Below are positions 13,053-23,952 of a DNA stretch of 64,000 nucleotides, piece after piece. A program made the translations under genes and the position numbers. The stretch is taken from NCBI GenBank assembly GCA_943737045.1, contig CALSFV010000005.1:1-64000 (forward strand), in the 5' to 3' direction. How positions within the stretch are numbered: position 1 is the first letter of the stretch; each line of letters starts with the position of its first letter. This stretch comes from Parapristionchus giblindavisi (Eukaryota; Nematoda; Chromadorea; Rhabditida; Diplogasteridae). The notes below the pieces were generated by a model. It was not told the DNA's origin and did not search any database. It saw nothing but the letters and a program-made list of their open reading frames with translations.

Positions 13053-13349
13053 CTAGTTTGATTGAATAGGAGATGAAGGAGATGATGAGGAAAGAGAGGG
13101 CGGAAGATTGATCCTCTTACCAGATTTTATATCCTCTCTATGCCAGATCTCGTCCTTGTAGACGACAAAAGGCGAGGAGGGATCACTCTTCCTGAACTCT
13201 CGTACAACTTGCCTGAGTTCAGCCTGTTTGGCCCTATCCTCTGCGCTCAGACTACGACGAATGAACACCTTTTGGAATCGGTTGTGTGTTCGAAGAACAC
13301 GTCCATTCTTTAGTGCCGTGAGCAAGAAGGATCTGGCCGGAAGGACAAC
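13053..13349 (-). pseudogene. LINE ORF1, C-terminal remnant of copy A
   Basis: This is the last ~98 residues of ORF1, from 'VVLPARSFLLTALKNGR' to 'SPIQSN' and stop, apparently identical to the C-terminal part of the complete ORF1 on the opposite strand (14129-14427). Upstream of 13349 the frame runs into the 18-bp repeats of the oppositely oriented copy, so the open frame extending to 13571 is a chimera. ORF1 products of this class bind element RNA; this remnant lacks the N-terminal two thirds. Confidence 0.85.
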
Positions 13350-13352
13350 TCG

Positions 13353-13535
13353 TTCACTCGCCTCTCTACTCTCACTCGCCTCTCTACTCTCACTCGCCTC
13401 TCTACTCTCACTCGCCTCTCTACTCTCACTCGCCTCTCTACTCACTCGCCTCTCTACTCTCACTCGCCTCTCTACTCTCACTCGCCTCTCTACTCTCACT
13501 CGCCTCTCTACTCTCACTCGCCTCTCTACTCTCAC
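13353..13535 (+). repeat. 18-bp tandem monomers in LINE 5' leader
   Basis: About ten copies of CTCGCCTCTCTACTCTCA, one shortened, lie directly 5' of ORF1. Tandem monomers ahead of ORF1 recall the promoter monomers of some mammalian L1 elements; a promoter role here is inference. The array is followed by an unrepeated leader of about 65 bp and then the ORF1 start. Confidence 0.85.
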
Positions 13536-13602
13536 GGGGAGAGGTGACCTCTTGTCTCTCTCTCCCGTCAATCAATATTTATTGTTTTCTTGATCTCATA
13601 CA

Positions 13603-14427
13603 ATGGCCAACCGCAATGGTCGTCGTCGCGTTCCTGATTCCCCTTCCACGACCTCCCCCTCATCATCTCCTCCCAATAAGAAGGGACGTCCATCTATCAA
13701 AGACGCGGTAGTCAAGGCTATCGAGTTTTCAACGATGGACTGCCCTCCTTCTATTCCTCCTCCTCTTTGGTCATCTATGACTTCTCTTATCTCTATTCTT
13801 GCCTCCTTTGTAGAGGAACTTCAAGAGGCTCGTCAATTGTATGAGTCTCAGTTCCCTCCTCCATCCTCATCATCTATCCCATCTAATCCACCTTCATCCG
13901 TATCTCATTCTCCATCTGTTGTACCTAGTCAGTCTATGGAGGACCACCTTCGCTCACGTTCTTTAGTTGTATACGGTATGGACGAGCCATACAACGACCT
14001 CTCACCATCTGAGAAGGTCGAGAGTGATCGATCGGAGATTTCCTCCCTTCTTGATGCACTCTCTGTTGAGGCCACGCCCGTATCAGTATACAGAATGGGT
14101 CGACCAACTGGAAGACCCAGACTAATCAAGGTTGTCCTTCCGGCCAGATCCTTCTTGCTCACGGCACTAAAGAATGGACGTGTTCTTCGAACACACAACC
14201 GATTCCAAAAGGTGTTCATTCGTCGTAGTCTGAGCGCAGAGGATAGGGCCAAACAGGCTGAACTCAGGCAAGTTGTACGAGAGTTCAGGAAGAGTGATCC
14301 CTCCTCGCCTTTTGTCGTCTACAAGGACGAGATCTGGCATAGAGAGGATATAAAATCTGGTAAGAGGATCAATCTTCCGCCCTCTCTTTCCTCATCATCT
14401 CCTTCATCTCCTATTCAATCAAACTAG
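13603..14427 (+). CDS. LINE ORF1, complete RNA-binding-type protein
   Basis: This 274-residue ORF1 opens at the first ATG after the leader (context ATACAATGGCC). The N terminus is Ser/Pro-rich with a basic 'NKKGRPSIKDAV' patch. It is followed by a segment likely to be helical ('LASFVEELQEARQLY') and another Ser/Pro-rich linker. The C-terminal half reads 'SLVVYGMDE', 'VYRMGRPTGRPRLIKVVL', 'FIRRSLSAEDRAKQAELR' and '[14 protein letters not shown]'. It looks like the RRM-like nucleic-acid-binding ORF1 proteins of jockey/CR1-group elements, but no zinc knuckle is visible. ORF1 ends 26 bp before the ORF2 ATG in another frame, so ORF2 translation would need reinitiation. The frame is intact, but the element as a whole cannot move because its ORF2 is cut short. 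Confidence 0.85.
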   Translation: MANRNGRRRVPDSPSTTSPSSSPPNKKGRPSIKDAVVKAIEFSTMDCPPSIPPPLWSSMTSLISILASFVEELQEARQLYESQFPPPSSSSIPSNPPSSVSHSPSVVPSQSMEDHLRSRSLVVYGMDEPYNDLSPSEKVESDRSEISSLLDALSVEATPVSVYRMGRPTGRPRLIKVVLPARSFLLTALKNGRVLRTHNRFQKVFIRRSLSAEDRAKQAELRQVVREFRKSDPSSPFVVYKDEIWHREDIKSGKRINLPPSLSSSSPSSPIQSN

Positions 14428-14453
14428 GTAGTCTAGGTTTCCCCCCTCATTCC

Positions 14454-16355
14454 TTGCCTTATCCATTTCGTTTATCATCGTCTGCTATCCATTCTCCCTC
14501 TCTCTCTCCCTCTCCCTCTCCCTCTCCCTCTCCCTCTCCCTCTCCCTCTCCCTCTCCCTCTCCCACTCCATCTCCCTCTCCCTCTCCCTCTCCCTCTCCC
14601 TCTCCCTCTCCCTCTCCCACTCCCTCTCCCTCTCCCTCTCTCTCTCCCTCTGCTGATTCCACCTCTCTATCGTGTATTCTATTCAATTCCCGCTCCTTAG
14701 TCAATAAACTCCCTGATCTACATTGTCTATTATCTGTATCTAAGCCTGATATCGTATTTGTAACAGAGTCCTGGCTCTCTACGCGGATTGGTGACTCTGA
14801 ACTGATTTTGAATTACCCTTATCGAGTCTTTCGTTGTGATAGAGCGAGAAGGGGTGGTGGAGTATGTATTATCATACGAGACCATCTCTATGCAACTCTT
14901 ATTCCCACTAGTTCCTCATCTTCTTCAGATATAATTGCAATTGATATTGTTTCTCCTCTGTCTCTCACAACAATTCGTATAGTATTAGTCTACCGTCCTC
15001 CAAATACCACTTCTCAGTCTAATTTAGATCTGTTTGATAGCCTCTCTTCCCTTCTATCGATCGATAATCCTATTGTATTGTTAGGCGATTTCAACTTCCA
15101 CATTGATTGGTCTATTTCGTCTCCATCTGGTACTGGCCAAGCATCATGCCTTATTGATTTATGCGAAGCCCTTAACCTTTCACAATATGTTCCGTTCCCT
15201 ACTCTTGCTCAGAACTATTTAGACCTTATTTTATCTTCAGATGAAATAATAACTAAATGTTGTTTATCTCCTCCCTTTGGTTCCTCTGACCATTCAAGTG
15301 TTCTTTTCTCTATCTCATTTCCCTTCCTCCCCTCAATCAATGTTCCAACTTTTAACTATCGTAAAACAAACTTTGATTTCCTAGGCAATGCATTTTTCTT
15401 TTCCGATTGGGATTCAATACTTAATGATTTCACATCTATTGATGACTTGTATGCTAAATTTACCTCTCATGTTTTGTCTCTTCTACCCAAGTATGTTCCT
15501 ATTTGCAAAGCTCCTATTCCCTTCGATCAATACCCTTCACACATTAGATCTTTGATCTCACATAAACGTGCTTTATTCAATAAGATCCATCTTCATCCTG
15601 TTCGTCCATTGTATCACACTGTTTGTGCACGCCTTCAGCGAGAGATAAGGAAGTTTGTTAGAAATCGTGAAAACAAAATACTTTCTAAACTACATGGCAA
15701 AGGATTTTATAACTACCTTAGCTCTCGTCTGAAAGGAAAGACCAAAATAGGATGTATACGCGATTCTTCTGGAAATCCTCTTTTATCTATTGAGTCTAAG
15801 GTCAATGCATTGGCTGACTACTTTCAGACAATGTATACCACTGATGACATGACCCTCCCTCCTCTATCTTCATCAATCTCTCAGTCATTATCTATTCCTA
15901 CTATTATGCCCATGGATGTTTGTTATCTTCTTAAACGTGTTAGCTCTTCCTGTTCTTTGCCCTCCGATTACATTCCTTCTATCATCTATAAGAATTGTTC
16001 CTCGTCTCTAGCCTATCCTCTTTCCGTTATATTCAATTTCTCTATCGCCTTAGGGCAGGTTCCATCAGTGTGGAAAATCGCCACAATTGTTCCAATACCC
16101 AAGGTACCGTCGCCTTCTGATGTCTCCCAATTTCGACCCATTTCGCTCACTCCAATTGCATGTAAGGTTTTGGAACGTTTCCTTAAACCACGTATCTTGA
16201 AATGGTGTAATATCCATTCTATCATCCCCACGGAACAATATGGTTTTATGTCTGGACGATCTACCGTATCTCAACTTTTACATTGCATTCAATCGTGGCG
16301 TGACTCTATTGATCGTGATCTCTGTGACATTCCAAAAGCTAATCCGGCACTCTAA
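14454..16355 (+). pseudogene. LINE ORF2, truncated within the reverse transcriptase
   Basis: This has the same start, Ser-Pro tract and endonuclease as copy A ('[11 protein letters not shown]', 'GSSDHSSV'). The frame then continues into the first reverse transcriptase blocks ('[16 protein letters not shown]', '[17 protein letters not shown]'). After 'SIDRDLC' (16324) homology ends. Nine foreign codons from the adjoining palindrome lead to a stop at 16353-16355. The catalytic YIDLAKAFD and FADD motifs are absent, so reverse transcriptase activity is impossible; the endonuclease half is intact. Confidence 0.9.
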
Positions 16356-17620
16356 CCACTTGGCTACGGAGGACACAGACTGTGTTCTCTGAGTGTTTGA
16401 CACTATTCCACGGGGCTCGCGCCCAAATTTCCATCACATTTTCATAATCGATTTTCGGTACCAAGGAAGCAAATATCCAAACAGTTCAAAACAGTTCTGT
16501 GTCCCCCTGGGGGGTACTAGTCGACCTATGTCAACGAATTTTGCACTGATCGTCCTAGCCATTTTCGGTTCCCTTGTTATTCAGAATTTTGTGCTCTTTC
16601 AAATGGTATATCACACGATAGACACCGTTGTAATTTTTGCATCTCATGAGCTGTTTTCATCATATCAGAGAGAAAGTTACTTTCGTACTTCGGTCAATAT
16701 GGCCGCGCTAAAAGATTACTGTTCGAAGCGAACTGAGGTTTACCTTATTCAGAATTTTTTGCTCTTTCAAATGGTATATCACACGATAGACACCGTTGTA
16801 ATTTTTGTATCTCATGAGCTGTTTTCATAATATCAGAGTGAAAGTTACTTTCGTACTTCGGTCAATATGGCCGCGCTAAAAGATTACTGTTCGAAGCGAA
16901 CTGAGGTTTACCTTATTCAGAATTTTTTGCTCTTTCAAATGGTATATCACACGATAGGCATCGTTGTAATTTTTGTATCTCATGAGCTGTTTTCATAATA
17001 TCAGAGTGAAAGTTACTTTCGTACTTCGAATAAGGTAAACCTCAGTTCGCTTCGAACAGTAATCTTTTAGCGCGGCCATATTGACCGAAGTACGAAAGTA
17101 ACTTTCACTCTGATATTATGAAAACAGCTCATGAGATACAAAAATTACAACGGTGTCTATCGTGTGATATACCATTTGAAAGAGCAAAAAATTCTGAATA
17201 AGGTAAACCTCAGTTCGCTTCGAACAGTAATCTTTTAGCGCGGCCATATTGACCGAAGTACGAAAGTAACTTTCTCTCTGATATGATGAAAACAGCTCAT
17301 GAGATGCAAAAATTACAACGGTGTCTATCGTGTGATATACCATTTGAAAGAGCACAAAATTCTGAATAACAAGGGAACCGAGAATGGCTAGGACGATCAG
17401 TGCAAAATTCGTTGACATAGGTCGACTAGTACCCCCCAGGGGGACACAGAACTGTTTTGAACTGTTTGGATATTTGCTTCCTTGGTACCGAAAATCGATT
17501 ATGAAAATGTGATGGAAATTTGGGCGCGAGCCCCGTGGAATAGTGTCAAACACTCAGAGAACACAGTCTGTGTCCTCCGTAGCCAAGTGGTTAGAGTGCC
17601 GGATTAGCTTTTGGAATGTC
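16325..17620. repeat. Palindrome of ~595-bp arms with satellite core
   Basis: Arms 16326-16919 and 17027-17620 are near-perfect reverse complements about a 107-bp centre (positions sum to 33946). From outside in, each arm holds a truncated tRNA-like segment, about 200 bp of unique sequence ('CACGGGGCTCGCGCCC', 'CCCCCTGGGGGGTACTAG') and then A-type satellite monomers, so satellite lies head-to-head at the core. The matching open frames at 16393-16830 (+) and 17116-17553 (-) simply mirror each other. The outer left edge coincides with the LINE breakpoint. Confidence 0.9.
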
Positions 17621-17640
17621 GTGGGTTCGAATACCCCTAC
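17572..17640 (+). other. tRNA-like sequence (pseudogene or SINE head)
   Basis: An A-box-like 'TAGCCAAGTGGTTAGAGTGC' and a B-box-like 'GGGTTCGAATACC' are spaced as in a tRNA gene. The acceptor ends do not pair (GTCCTCC against CTACTAC), the T-stem has mismatches and the anticodon stem is weak, so a working tRNA is unlikely. The 5' two thirds are repeated, inverted, at 16326-16375. Similar degenerate heads occur near 49935-50005 and 61719-61789 on the minus strand, suggesting a tRNA-derived SINE family. Confidence 0.5.
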
Positions 17641-18112
17641 TACAACTTCTTTTGCTGTATTTTTTCAGTGCTTTTCAACAGGCATTTTCAAAGTCAAATT
17701 TTATTTTCAACAACAACAATAACAACAACCACAAATCAACAACCATGGAGAAGTACGCTTTTCGCATCGGGGACGGATGCTATAACCGCGAGAGGAGCAG
17801 AAAGAGCACGGAGCTATCGATCCCTTCATCGGTAGATCATCGATCGATCTCTAGACTGGAAATTGATCCTGTACCTCCCGCGCTTTTTCCAGGAACTGAG
17901 GTATCATCTTCAAGGTTTCGCAGAGGGACAACCTCCTCAAGTTCGTCTCACAACTTCATTTCTGCATGGGTGCTGATCGGTTCAAGCCCTTCATCATGTA
18001 CGGTTTCTTCAAGGCGGCTTCAACGCGGACCGCCCTCCTCGCTTCGTCGGCCCTAAGGAGTTCATCTTCGGCGAGGGATCGATGGCTCCGTGCTCTTTCT
18101 GCTCCTCTCGTT
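17641..18112 (+). other. Unidentified insert with a coding look, bounded by inverted repeats
   Basis: This 470-bp unique stretch sits between the palindrome and the main satellite. It has an ACAA-rich leader and an ATG (17744) that opens 'MEKYAFRIGDGCYNRE'. Further on, a different frame reads 'VSQRDNLLKFVSQLHF' and 'RFKPFIMYGFFKA', then after a shift 'FVGPKEFIFGEGS'. The GC content and codon look differ from the surroundings. A block of 26 perfect bases at 17789-17814 recurs inverted at 18087-18112 and continues imperfectly for about 10 bp. It looks like a frameshifted gene or retroelement fragment of unknown origin. Confidence 0.45.
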
Positions 18113-21100
18113 TACCTTATTCAGAATTTTTTGCTCTTTCAAATGGTATATCACACGATAGGCATCGTTGTAATTTTTTGTATCTCATGAGCAGTTTTCA
18201 TCATATCAGAGTGAAAGTTACTTTCGTACTTCGGTCAATATGGCCGCGCTAAAAGATTACTGTTCGAAGCGAACTGAGGTTTACCTTATTCAGAATTTTT
18301 TGCTCTTTCAAATGGTATATCACACGATAGGCATCGTTGTAATTTTTGTATCTCATGAGCGGTTTTCATCATATCAGAGTGAAAGTTACTTTCGTACTTC
18401 GGTCAATATGGCCGCGCTAAAAGATTACTGTTCGAAGCGAACTGAGGTTTACCTTATTCAGAATTTTTTGCTCTTTCAAATGGTATATCACACGATAGGC
18501 ATCGTTGTAATTTTTTGTATCTCATGAGCAGTTTTCATCATATCAGAGTGAAAGTTACTTTCGTACTTCGGTCAATATGGCCGCGCTAAAAGATTACTGT
18601 TCGAAGCGAACTGAGGTTTACCTTATTCAGAATTTTTTGCTCTTTCAAATGGTATATCACACGATAGGCATCGTTGTAATTTTTGTATCTCATGAGCGGT
18701 TTTCATCATATCAGAGTGAAAGTTACTTTCGTACTTCGGTCAATATGGCCGCGCTAAAAGATTACTGTTCGAAGCGAACTGAGGTTTACCTTATTCAGAA
18801 TTTTTTGCTCTTTCAAATGGTATATCACACGATAGGCATCGTTGTGATTTTTGTATCTCATGAGCGGTTTTCATCATATCAGAGTGAAAGTTACTTTCGT
18901 ACTTCGGTCAATATGGCCGCGCTAAAAGATTACTGTTCGAAGCGAACTGAGGTTTACCTTATTCAGAATTTTTTGCTCTTTCAAATGGTATATCACACGA
19001 TAGGCATAGTTGTAATTTTTGTATCTCATGAGCAGTTTTCATCATATCAGAGTGAAAGTTACTTTCGTACTTCGGTCAATATGGCCGCGCTAAAAGATTA
19101 CTGTTCGAAGCGAACTGAGGTTTACCTTATTCAGAATTTTTTGCTCTTTCAAATGGTATATCACACGATAGGCATCGTTGTAATTTTTGTATCTCATAAG
19201 CTGTTTTCATCATATCAGAGTGAAAGTTACTTTCGTACTTCGGTCAATATGGCCGCGCTAAAAGATTACTGTTCGAAGCGAACTGAGGTTTACCTTATTC
19301 AGAATTTTTTGCTCTTTCAAATGGTATATCACACGATAGGCATCGTTGTAATTTTTGTATCTCATGAGCAGTTTTCATCATATCAGAGTGAAAGTTACTT
19401 TCGTACTTCGGTCAATATGGCCGCGCTAAAAGATTACTGTTCGAAGCGAACTGAGGTTTACCTTATTCAGAATTTTTTGCTCTTTCAAATGGTCTATCGC
19501 ACGATAGGCATCGTTGTAATTTTTGTATCTCATGAGCAGTTTTCATCATATCAGAGTGAAAGTTACTTTCGTACTTCGGTCAATATGGCCGCGCTAAAAG
19601 ATTACTGTTCGAAGCGAACTGAGGTTTACCTTATTCAGAATTTTTTGCTCTTTCAAATGGTATATCACACGATAGGCATAGTTGTAATTTTTGTATCTCA
19701 TGAGCAGTTTTCATCATATCAGAGTGAAAGTTACTTTCGTACTTCGGTCAATATGGCCGCGCTAAAAGATTACTGTTCGAAGCGAACTGAGGTTTACCTT
19801 ATTCAGAATTTTTTGCTCTTTCAAATGGTATATCACACGATAGGCATCGTTGTAATTTTTGTATCTCATAAGCTGTTTTCATCATATCAGAGTGAAAGTT
19901 ACTTTCGTACTTCGGTCAATATGGCCGCGCTAAAAGATTACTGTTCGAAGCGAACTGAGGTTTACCTTATTCAGAATTTTTTGCTCTTTCAAATGGTATA
20001 TCACACGATAGGCATCGTTGTAATTTTTGTATCTCATGAGCAGTTTTCATCATATCAGAGTGAAAGTTACTTTCGTACTTCGGTCAATATGGCCGCGCTA
20101 AAAGATTACTGTTCGAAGCGAACTGAGGTTTACCTTATTCAGAATTTTTTGCTCTTTCAAATGGTATATCACACGATAGGCATCGTTGTGATTTTTGTAT
20201 CTCATGAGCGGTTTTCATCATATCAGAGTGAAAGTTACTTTCGTACTTCGGTCAATATGGCCGCGCTAAAAGATTACTGTTCGAAGCGAACTGAGGTTTA
20301 CCTTATTCAGAATTTTTTGCTCTTTCAAATGGTATATCACACGATAGGCATAGTTGTAATTTTTGTATCTCATGAGCAGTTTTCATCATATCAGAGTGAA
20401 AGTTACTTTCGTACTTCGGTCAATATGGCCGCGCTAAAAGATTACTGTTCGAAGCGAACTGAGGTTTACCTTATTCAGAATTTTTTGCTCTTTCAAATGG
20501 TATATCACACGATAGGCATCGTTGTGATTTTTGTATCTCATGAGCGGTTTTCATCATATCAGAGTGAAAGTTACTTTCGTACTTCGGTCAATATGGCCGC
20601 GCTAAAAGATTACTGTTCGAAGCGAACTGAGGTTTACCTTATTCAGAATTTTTTGCTCTTTCAAATGGTATATCACACGATAGGCATAGTTGTAATTTTT
20701 GTATCTCATGAGCAGTTTTCATCATATCAGAGTGAAAGTTACTTTCGTACTTCGGTCAATATGGCCGCGCTAAAAGATTACTGTTCGAAGCGAACTGAGG
20801 TTTACCTTATTCAGAATTTTTTGCTCTTTCAAATGGTATATCACACGATAGGCATCGTTGTAATTTTTGTATCTCATAAGCTGTTTTCATCATATCAGAG
20901 TGAAAGTTACTTTCGTACTTCGGTCAATATGGCCGCGCTAAAAGATTACTGTTCGAAGCGAACTGAGGTTTACCTTATTCAGAATTTTTTGCTCTTTCAA
21001 ATGGTATATCACACGATAGGCATCGTTGTAATTTTTGTATCTCATGAGCAGTTTTCATCATATCAGAGTGAAAGTTACTTTCGTACTTCGGTCAATATGG

Positions 21101-22522
21101 CCGCGCTAAAAGATTACTGTTCGAAGCGAACTGAGGTTTACCTTATTCATAATTTTTTGCTCTTTCAAATGGTCTATCGCACGATAGGCATCGTTGTAAT
21201 TTTTGTATCTCATGAGCAGTTTTCATCATATCAGAGTGAAAGTTACTTTCGTACTTCGGTCAATATGGCCGCGCTAAAAGATTACTGTTCGAAGCGAACT
21301 GAGGTTTACCTTATTCAGAATTTTTTTGCTCTTTCAAATGGTATATCACACGATAGGCATCGTTGTAATTTTTGTATCTCATGAGCAGTTTTCATCATAT
21401 CAGAGTGAAAGTTACTTTCGTACTTCGGTCAATATGGCCGCGCTAAAAGATTACTGTTCGAAGCGAACTGAGGTTTACCTTATTCAGAATTTTTTGCTCT
21501 TTCAAATGGTATATCACACGATAGGCATCGTTGTGATTTTTGTATCTCATGAGCGGTTTTCATCATATCAGAGTGAAAGTTACTTTCGTACTTCGGTCAA
21601 TATGGCCGCGCTAAAAGATTACTGTTCGAAGCGAACTGAGGTTTACCTTATTCAGAATTTTTTGCTCTTTCAAATGGTATATCACACGATAGGCATAGTT
21701 GTAATTTTTGTATCTCATGAGCAGTTTTCATCATATCAGAGTGAAAGTTACTTTCGTACTTCGGTCAATATGGCCGCGCTAAAAGATTACTGTTCGAAGC
21801 GAACTGAGGTTTACCTTATTCAGAATTTTTTGCTCTTTCAAATGGTATATCACACGATAGGCATCGTTGTAATTTTTGTATCTCATAAGCTGTTTTCATC
21901 ATATCAGAGTGAAAGTTACTTTCGTACTTCGGTCAATATGGCCGCGCTAAAAGATTACTGTTCGAAGCGAACTGAGGTTTACCTTATTCAGAATTTTTTG
22001 CTCTTTCAAATGGTATATCACACGATAGGCATCGTTGTAATTTTTGTATCTCATGAGCAGTTTTCATCATATCAGAGTGAAAGTTACTTTCGTACTTCGG
22101 TCAATATGGCCGCGCTAAAAGATTACTGTTCGAAGCGAACTGAGGTTTACCTTATTCAGAATTTTTTGCTCTTTCAAATGGTATATCACACGATAGGCAT
22201 CGTTGTGATTTTTGTATCTCATGAGCGGTTTTCATCATATCAGAGTGAAAGTTACTTTCGTACTTCGGTCAATATGGCCGCGCTAAAAGATTACTGTTCG
22301 AAGCGAACTGAGGTTTACCTTATTCAGAATTTTTTGCTCTTTCAAATGGTATATCACACGATAGGCATCGTTGTAATTTTTGTATCTCATGAGCTGTTTT
22401 CATCATATCAGAGAGAAAGTTACTTTCGTACTTCGGTCAATATGGCCGCGCTAAAAGATTACTGTTCGAAGCGAACTGAGGTTTACCTTATTCAGAATTT
22501 TTTGCTCTTTCAAATGGTATAT
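18113..22522 (+). repeat. 168-bp A-type satellite array, first long block
   Basis: About 26 A monomers lie head-to-tail. Each contains 'TCAATATGGCCGCGCTAAAA', 'TTCGAAGCGAACTGAGG', 'TTTTGCTCTTTCAAATGG' and 'ACGATAGGCATCGTTG'. Variant codons (GAGCAG, GAGCGG, AAGCTG) and the ATAGTT variant recur at regular 4- and 6-monomer spacing, which shows higher-order repeats. Monomers differ by only a few bases. Single-T length changes in the poly-T runs break the otherwise continuous open frame (for example at 18175, 18515 and 21321). Confidence 0.95.
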
Positions 22523-23952
22523 AAAACACTATCTGAGAGAATTCAACAACTGAGATATTTTTTGGTATCGATGAAAAATAGATTTTTCTGTTTTATGTAT
22601 GATAATTACAGGCTCCATGAGTGTAGTTCACTGGTACTTGGAAATTCCTTTCAATTGAAAATTCGCTTCAGGAGGTGACCACACCACGATTTGGCGCCTT
22701 TTCCTAAAAAGTTTCTTTCGTATCCAATCGATTCGGGAGTTGGTGCACTCGACTCCTTGGCTAATTCTAAGAAACTATTGTCGAGGAGAGTTTTTCGATC
22801 AACGCACAACAAAGGCTGGAATTGGGAATTTTCGAAAAAAAAATTCACATTAAATTAATTCTCACTGTTTTCCCATGGCGAATGCAAATTTTTTATTTGC
22901 TCATTAGCTTCTCCATATTATATTACACCTTTAGTTTAAAATTCATAATTTTTAAAAAATACAATTCATGTGAAATAATCATTTTTATAACGAACGTCGT
23001 GAATTATGGCGTGCTCCTACAGTAATCCCTAATCGGTTAATTTGGTTTTTCGTTAGTTTTAAGCGTATTTTCAGCCCTTTTCTTTACAATGTTAGAGGTA
23101 TATGCCTATTCTGCACCATCGGAGTGCAGTTGCACGGTATATGTGATGATCACATTGCTAATCGTACTTGTACTGTACGTGTAATGTAATTTACGTGCTC
23201 TCTCTTATTCTCTGATCAGTCTATAAAACCGATAAGAAAGAGTACGGAACGGCATGAGTATAGTAACTACTACGCAAGCTGGCTCGGATACGAAAGTGAA
23301 TAAAATTTACAGTACATGTACGATCAGCAATGTGATCATCACATATACCGTGCAGCTGCACTCCGATGGTGCAGAATAATCATATACGTCTAACATTGTA
23401 AAGAAAACCGCTGAAAATATGCTTAAAACTAGCGAAAAACAAAATTAACCGAATAGGGATTACTGTAGGAGCACACCATAATTCACGACTTCCGTTATAA
23501 ACATGATTATTTCACATGAATTGTATTTTTTTTAAATTATGAATTTTAAACTAAAGGTGTAATATAATATGGAGAAGCTAATGAGCAAATAAAAAATTTG
23601 CATTCGCCATGGGAAAACAGTGAGAATTAATTTAATGTGAACTTTTTTTCGAAAATTCCCAATTCCAGCCTTTGTTGTGCGTTGATCGAAAAACTCTCCT
23701 CGACAATAGTTTCTTAGAATTAGCCAAGGAGTCGAGTGCACCAACTCCCGAATCGATTGGATACGAAAGAAACTTTTTAGGAAAAGGCGCCAAATCGTGG
23801 TGTGGTCACCTCCTGAAGCGAATTTTCAATTGAAAGGAATTTCCAAGTACCAGTGAACTACACTCATGGAGCCTGTAATTATCATACATAAAACAGAAAA
23901 ATCTATTTTTCATCGATACCGCACCTATGTCGATTTTCTCAGATAGCGTGTT
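22523..23952. mobile_element. Palindromic foldback element, copy 1
   Basis: This 1.43-kb insertion has arms of about 650 bp that are imperfect reverse complements; for example 'GGAGGTGACCACACCACG' near 22671 is matched by its complement near 23808. About 100 bp separate the arms. Termini read AACACTATCTGAGA and, from the other end, AACACGCTATCTGAGA. It interrupts a B-type monomer at TATAT; the uninterrupted site 'GGTATATGACAACATGG' is present repeatedly at 39236-41250, so insertion left an AT-rich duplication of about 4 bp. No transposase is encoded; small ORFs in the arms mirror each other. It resembles nonautonomous palindromic DNA transposons. Confidence 0.85.

Larger units (their letters stand above)
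9299..13349 (-). mobile_element. CR1-like LINE, copy A (5'-truncated, minus strand)
   Basis: A non-LTR retrotransposon reads from right to left. It has the C-terminal part of ORF1 (13349-13053, partly duplicated), ORF2 with endonuclease and reverse transcriptase (12658-9584), a 3' UTR (9583-9326) and a 3' tail of TTAAA tandem units (9325-9299) that abuts satellite DNA. A short tandem-repeat tail rather than poly(A) is characteristic of the CR1 clade. Sequence upstream of the ORF1 C-terminal region is missing; at 13349/13350 the element meets a second copy in the opposite orientation. The 3' UTR includes G-runs (9413-9434). Confidence 0.88.
13350..16324 (+). mobile_element. CR1-like LINE, copy B (3'-truncated, plus strand)
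   Basis: This second copy lies head-to-head with copy A. It has a repeat-bearing 5' leader (13350-13602), a complete ORF1 (13603-14427) and ORF2 up to the middle of the reverse transcriptase (14454-16324). There it stops without a 3' UTR or tail and meets an unrelated palindrome. Loss of the 3' end is not what target-primed reverse transcription produces, since that truncates 5' ends. A post-insertion rearrangement or inverted duplication is more likely. The proteins shared with copy A look identical outside the Ser-Pro tract. Confidence 0.88.

Noticed and set aside
13053..13571. 172-codon frame with Arg-Glu-Ala-Ser repeats
   Set aside because: A chimera created where copy A ORF1 meets the 18-bp leader repeats of copy B read backwards.
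17572..17640. Functional tRNA gene
   Set aside because: Acceptor ends do not pair and the T-stem has mismatches; kept only as a tRNA-like sequence.
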